Source of the DNA: Syntrophaceae bacterium UBA4810
GTDB taxonomy: Bacteria; Desulfobacterota; Syntrophia; Syntrophales; Smithellaceae
Direction of reading: 5' to 3'
NCBI GenBank assembly: GCA_002402545.1
Contig: DHGA01000039.1
Location: 1-9,680 of the forward strand
Length of the DNA stretch: 9,680 nucleotides
The translations under genes and the position numbers were made by a program. Positions 6,770-9,680 of the stretch are shown here, piece after piece. The notes beneath the pieces are model-generated. The model worked only from the letters and a program-made list of their open reading frames with translations, ran no database searches and had not been told where the DNA came from. Within the stretch, counting starts at the first letter, position 1; every line of letters begins with the position of its first letter.

Positions 6770-8062
6770 ATGAAAATAAAAGCAAATGTAGAATCAGATA
6801 TTGCCGAGATCTTAGAAATCGACCAATCAACAGGGGTCAGAAAGATTCCGAAACCCTGGCTTATTGCGGTGATTTTGGCAGCTTTGTTGGTGGTAATTAT
6901 TCTTATATTCTGGATAGGGTCAAGTTCATCATCCGCCGTACGATATAAGACGGAAGAGGTAAAGCAAGGCAATCTGACTGTAATTGTCACGGCCACAGGT
7001 ACCCTGAAGCCGACCAACAAGGTCGATGTGGGCAGTGAACTTTCCGGTATTATTAAGAGCGTTAAAGTGGACTACAACGACAGAGTAAAACGGGGTCAGA
7101 TCCTGGCAACCCTTGATACTTCGAAACTTGAAGCGCAGGTAAAACAATCAAAAGCCGCCCTGGAATCGGCACAGGCAAAAGTACTTCAAACTCAGGCAAC
7201 CATCGCAGAAACCCGCACTAAACTTGCGCAACTGAAAAAAGTCAGAGAGTTAAGCAATGGTAAGGTACCTTCGCAGTCGGACATGGATGCGGCTCAAGCG
7301 GCGCTTGAGCGTGCTCTGGCTGATGACGCGGCGGCCAAGGCAGATGTTACCCAGGCGCAGGCTGTCCTGGATGCCAATAAAACGGATTTCTACAAGGCAG
7401 TCATTCGCTCCCCTATTAACGGCATTGTCCTTGCGCGCAACGTGGAGTCAGGCCAAACTGTTGCCGCGTCTTTTGAAACGCCCATATTGTTCACTCTGGC
7501 CGAAGATTTAAAAAAAATGGAACTTCACGTCAATGTTGACGAGGCGGATGTGGGACACATACAGGAAGGCCAAATGGCCACGTTCACGGTTTCCGCTTAC
7601 GCAAATCGAATTTTCGATGCTAAAATTATTCAGGCCCGCTACGATTCATCCACAACCTCAGGAGTTGTTACATATGAAACTGTCCTGAAAGTGGACAATT
7701 CAGATTTAACACTGCGTCCGGGCATGACAGCCACCGCAGACATCACTGTCAAGAAAATTGAAAATGTAATTCTAATACCAAATGCAGCACTTAGATTCAC
7801 ACCGCCTGTACAGGAAGAAGAAAAACCTTCTGCTGGCCTGGTTGGCTCATTGCTTCCGCGGCCACCTGGTTCCGCGTCCCAACAAGGCAAGAATGCAATC
7901 GCCAATAAAAAGGAACAGAATGTCTGGATTTTAGAAAGTGGGCAACTTTCAGCTGTCTCAATCACCGTCGGGTCGACAGATGGGAGCATGACGGAAGTTC
8001 TGGAAGGGGATATTCAACCCGGAATGATGGTGGTAGTTGACACTGTGAGTTCGGTAAAATGA
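6770..8062 (+). CDS. MacA/HlyD-type periplasmic adaptor of an ABC efflux pump
   Basis: The 430-residue membrane-fusion protein links the inner-membrane transporter to the outer-membrane duct. A cytoplasmic N-terminus is followed by one membrane anchor (about 30-50, LIAVILAALLVVIILIFWIG); there is no cleavable signal or lipobox. The first lipoyl half is at about 85-118 (VDVGSELSGIIKSV), then an alpha-helical hairpin (about 119-205) rich in Ala, Gln and Lys, and the second lipoyl half (VIRSPINGIVLARNVESGQTV, 211-231). The beta-barrel domain (about 245-330) includes LRPGMTATADI, and the membrane-proximal domain runs to the end. Residues about 347-384 form a Pro/Ser/Gly-rich, probably flexible insertion in the membrane-proximal part. 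GGAG lies 6 nt before the ATG, 23 nt after the outer-membrane gene. The stop overlaps the ATPase start as ATGA. MacA-type is favoured over RND-type adaptors because MacB-type genes follow directly. Confidence 0.92.
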   Translation: MKIKANVESDIAEILEIDQSTGVRKIPKPWLIAVILAALLVVIILIFWIGSSSSSAVRYKTEEVKQGNLTVIVTATGTLKPTNKVDVGSELSGIIKSVKVDYNDRVKRGQILATLDTSKLEAQVKQSKAALESAQAKVLQTQATIAETRTKLAQLKKVRELSNGKVPSQSDMDAAQAALERALADDAAAKADVTQAQAVLDANKTDFYKAVIRSPINGIVLARNVESGQTVAASFETPILFTLAEDLKKMELHVNVDEADVGHIQEGQMATFTVSAYANRIFDAKIIQARYDSSTTSGVVTYETVLKVDNSDLTLRPGMTATADITVKKIENVILIPNAALRFTPPVQEEEKPSAGLVGSLLPRPPGSASQQGKNAIANKKEQNVWILESGQLSAVSITVGSTDGSMTEVLEGDIQPGMMVVVDTVSSVK

Positions 8063-8790
8063 ATATGACTGCTTTGCGCCAAAAGGACAACCACCCTCTT
8101 ATAGAATTGCAGAGCGTAACAAAAGTTTACGGCACAGGGCAAGCCGCAATGTATGCATTGCGTGGCATCGATCTGTGTATTGATGAAGGCGAATTTGTGG
8201 CTGTGATGGGACCAAGTGGTTCGGGAAAATCCACCTGCATGAATATTCTCGGCTGTCTGGATACCCCAAGCGGAGGAGTTTATAAGTTCAGAGATATTGT
8301 AGTGGGAAAACTGACTCGCTATCAGATCACTAAATTGCGTCGATTCTACCTTGGTTTTGTTTTTCAGGGCTACAATTTATTAAACCGCACCTCTGCGCTG
8401 GAGAATGTTGAGCTTCCGTTGATATATCGTGGTGCACCCGCCCATGAGCGGCGGGCACATGCGCTTCAGGCTCTGCAAATAGTGGGTCTTAAAGGATGGG
8501 AATCTCATACACCCGGTGAACTGTCCGGTGGGCAGCAGCAGCGCGTTGCCATCGCGCGTGCCATCGTAACCAACCCCACGGTATTATTTGCGGATGAACC
8601 TACGGGCAATTTGGATACATCCCGCAGCCGTGAAATCATGGATTTGCTTACCGAATTAAACAAAAATAAGGGAATCACTATCGTTATGGTTACCCACGAA
8701 CCGGATATGGCAGCTTACGCGAAACGTATTGTTCACTTTTTAGATGGTCTGGTAGAATCGGACAAACTAAACGGGAGAAAAACATCATGA
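8059..8790 (+). CDS. MacB/LolD-type ABC transporter ATP-binding protein
   Basis: The 243-residue nucleotide-binding subunit has every core motif. Walker A is GPSGSGKST (51-59), the Q-loop is FVFQ with Q103, and the signature is LSGGQQQR (155-162). Walker B is VLFADE (175-180) followed by PTGNLDT, and the switch His is H213 in VTHE. The pattern from the Q-loop onward (GYNLLNRTSALENVELPLIY) is that of the MacB/LolD/FtsE-like branch. The length is that of a stand-alone domain. In E. coli MacB this domain is fused to the permease, whereas here the two are separate genes. It starts inside the adaptor's stop (ATGA) and ends in another ATGA overlap with the permease. It has no strong Shine-Dalgarno sequence, so its translation probably depends on the upstream gene. 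It should power the pump by ATP hydrolysis at the inner membrane. Confidence 0.95.
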   Translation: MNMTALRQKDNHPLIELQSVTKVYGTGQAAMYALRGIDLCIDEGEFVAVMGPSGSGKSTCMNILGCLDTPSGGVYKFRDIVVGKLTRYQITKLRRFYLGFVFQGYNLLNRTSALENVELPLIYRGAPAHERRAHALQALQIVGLKGWESHTPGELSGGQQQRVAIARAIVTNPTVLFADEPTGNLDTSRSREIMDLLTELNKNKGITIVMVTHEPDMAAYAKRIVHFLDGLVESDKLNGRKTS

Positions 8791-9680
8791 TTTTGAATAC
8801 TATTCTATTAGCCTTGCGTGAAATCAAACGAAACGTTATGCGCTCGGTTCTGACTATTTTGGGAATCGTCATCGGCACCGCCGCCGTTATCATTATGGTA
8901 ACTATCGGAGGAGGCGCTACGGCACAGGTTAAAGAGCAGATTGCAAGCATGGGCAGTAACTTGCTCATGATTACCCCCGGAAAAAGACTTGGTCCCGGTC
9001 AGTCTTCCGATACTGTTTTGTTCAAAGTAAACGATGGAGAAGCCATTTCCAGAGACATTAGCTCAATTGCTGCCGTGGCTCCTGTTTCTTCCAAAAGCAT
9101 CCAGGCGGTATTCGGCAATGAAAATTGGTCAACTATGGTAACAGGAAGCGACAATCAATATTTCAAAGTGACAAAAAGGTCCGTCAGGACAGGTCGGCAA
9201 TTCAGCGACAGCGAACTACGCGCCGGCGCGGCTGCATGCATCGTGGGCGAAACCGTGCGCCAGAAGCTGTTTGGCGGGCATGTACCTTTGGGGGAAAATA
9301 TTCGTCTGGAAAAACTCTCCTGCCAGATAATCGGCATTCTGGAAGCTAAGGGGCAAAGCACCATGGGTACAGACCAGGACGATATTGTCGTCATCCCATT
9401 ACGCACTTATCAACGGCGCATTTCCGGCAATCAGGATATTGCCATGTTTCAGGTCTCGGTTAAAGAAGGGGCTTCGACCGACAAAGCTCAACAAGATATT
9501 CAATTGTTACTGCGGGAGAGACGTCATCTCTCTCCGAGTGACGATGATAACTTCAACGTAATGGACATGAAGGAAATTTCAACAATGCTTACTAGCACCA
9601 CACAAATGCTTACGGCATTGCTGAGCGCTGTGGCAGCGGTGAGCCTCCTCGTCGGTGGAATCGGCATCATGAACATCATG
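8787..9680 (+). CDS. MacB-type ABC transporter permease (partial, runs off right edge)
   Basis: The frame opens at the ATG at 8787-8789, overlapping the ATPase stop by 4 nt (ATGA), with GGGAG at 8773-8777 as ribosome binding site. It stays open for 298 codons to the last base. After NTILLALREIKRNVMRS comes the first membrane helix (about 20-42, VLTILGIVIGTAAVIIMV). A large periplasmic domain (about 45-265) follows, with MGSNLLMITPG and the FtsX/MacB-core feature ACIVGETVRQKLFGG. The second helix begins at about 274 (LTALLSAVAAVSLLVGGIGIMNIM). This is the MacB_PCD plus FtsX arrangement of a four-helix permease of about 400 residues, so roughly 100 residues and the last two helices lie outside. 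It would not transport through its own pore but would drive substrates from the periplasm through the adaptor and duct, as known for MacB. Confidence 0.93.
   Translation, partial: MILNTILLALREIKRNVMRSVLTILGIVIGTAAVIIMVTIGGGATAQVKEQIASMGSNLLMITPGKRLGPGQSSDTVLFKVNDGEAISRDISSIAAVAPVSSKSIQAVFGNENWSTMVTGSDNQYFKVTKRSVRTGRQFSDSELRAGAAACIVGETVRQKLFGGHVPLGENIRLEKLSCQIIGILEAKGQSTMGTDQDDIVVIPLRTYQRRISGNQDIAMFQVSVKEGASTDKAQQDIQLLLRERRHLSPSDDDNFNVMDMKEISTMLTSTTQMLTALLSAVAAVSLLVGGIGIMNIM

Noticed and set aside
9125..9406. Open frames of 74 and 83 codons near the right end
   Set aside because: The MacB permease frame from 8787 is open through this stretch with family motifs; it has no stop in the window, so shorter frames stand out falsely.

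Overview
The window looks like chromosomal DNA of a Gram-negative bacterium of middling G+C content. It encodes an outer-membrane lipoprotein channel, a periplasmic adaptor and two predicted secreted M16 proteins. The radical SAM protein and the long-insertion form of the M16 peptidase remind me of Desulfobacterota (for example Syntrophales), but that placement is a recollection of family resemblance, not a test. I see no rRNA, tRNA, CRISPR array, transposase, phage gene or replication origin.

Left block (1-4250, minus strand). Read in transcription order, it holds: a B12-binding-type radical SAM protein (4250 to 2907); a 131-nt spacer carrying imperfect palindromes (2821-2894); a 79-residue two-helix membrane protein (2775 to 2536); an M16 zinc peptidase with an intact HxxEH motif (2561 to 1053); and a second M16 protein that has lost the zinc motif but keeps the Arg/Tyr pair (1048 to beyond the left edge). 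The last three genes overlap or nearly touch. The two M16 proteins look like catalytic and non-catalytic halves of one exported heterodimeric protease.

Centre (4251-4600). This is an AT-rich divergent intergenic region. It has a candidate promoter for the radical SAM gene at its left end. At its right end is a clear promoter, an overlapping operator-like inverted repeat and a strong ribosome binding site for the rightward operon.

Right block (4601-9680, plus strand). This is a compact five-gene efflux operon: a TetR-type repressor of the CecR/CerR kind, a NodT/OprM-type outer-membrane factor, a MacA/HlyD-type adaptor, a MacB-type ATPase, and a separate MacB-type permease cut off by the right edge. 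The gaps are 4 nt, 23 nt, then two 4-nt ATGA overlaps. Together the genes would build a tripartite ABC efflux pump: ATPase and permease in the inner membrane, adaptor bridging the periplasm, and a TolC-like duct in the outer membrane. The first gene would repress the operon through the operator over its own promoter.

Most of the window is recognisable families in ordinary arrangements; I do not see a convincing new system. The points most worth a second look are the split M16 active site, the operator architecture ahead of the repressor gene, and the function of the unassigned radical SAM protein.
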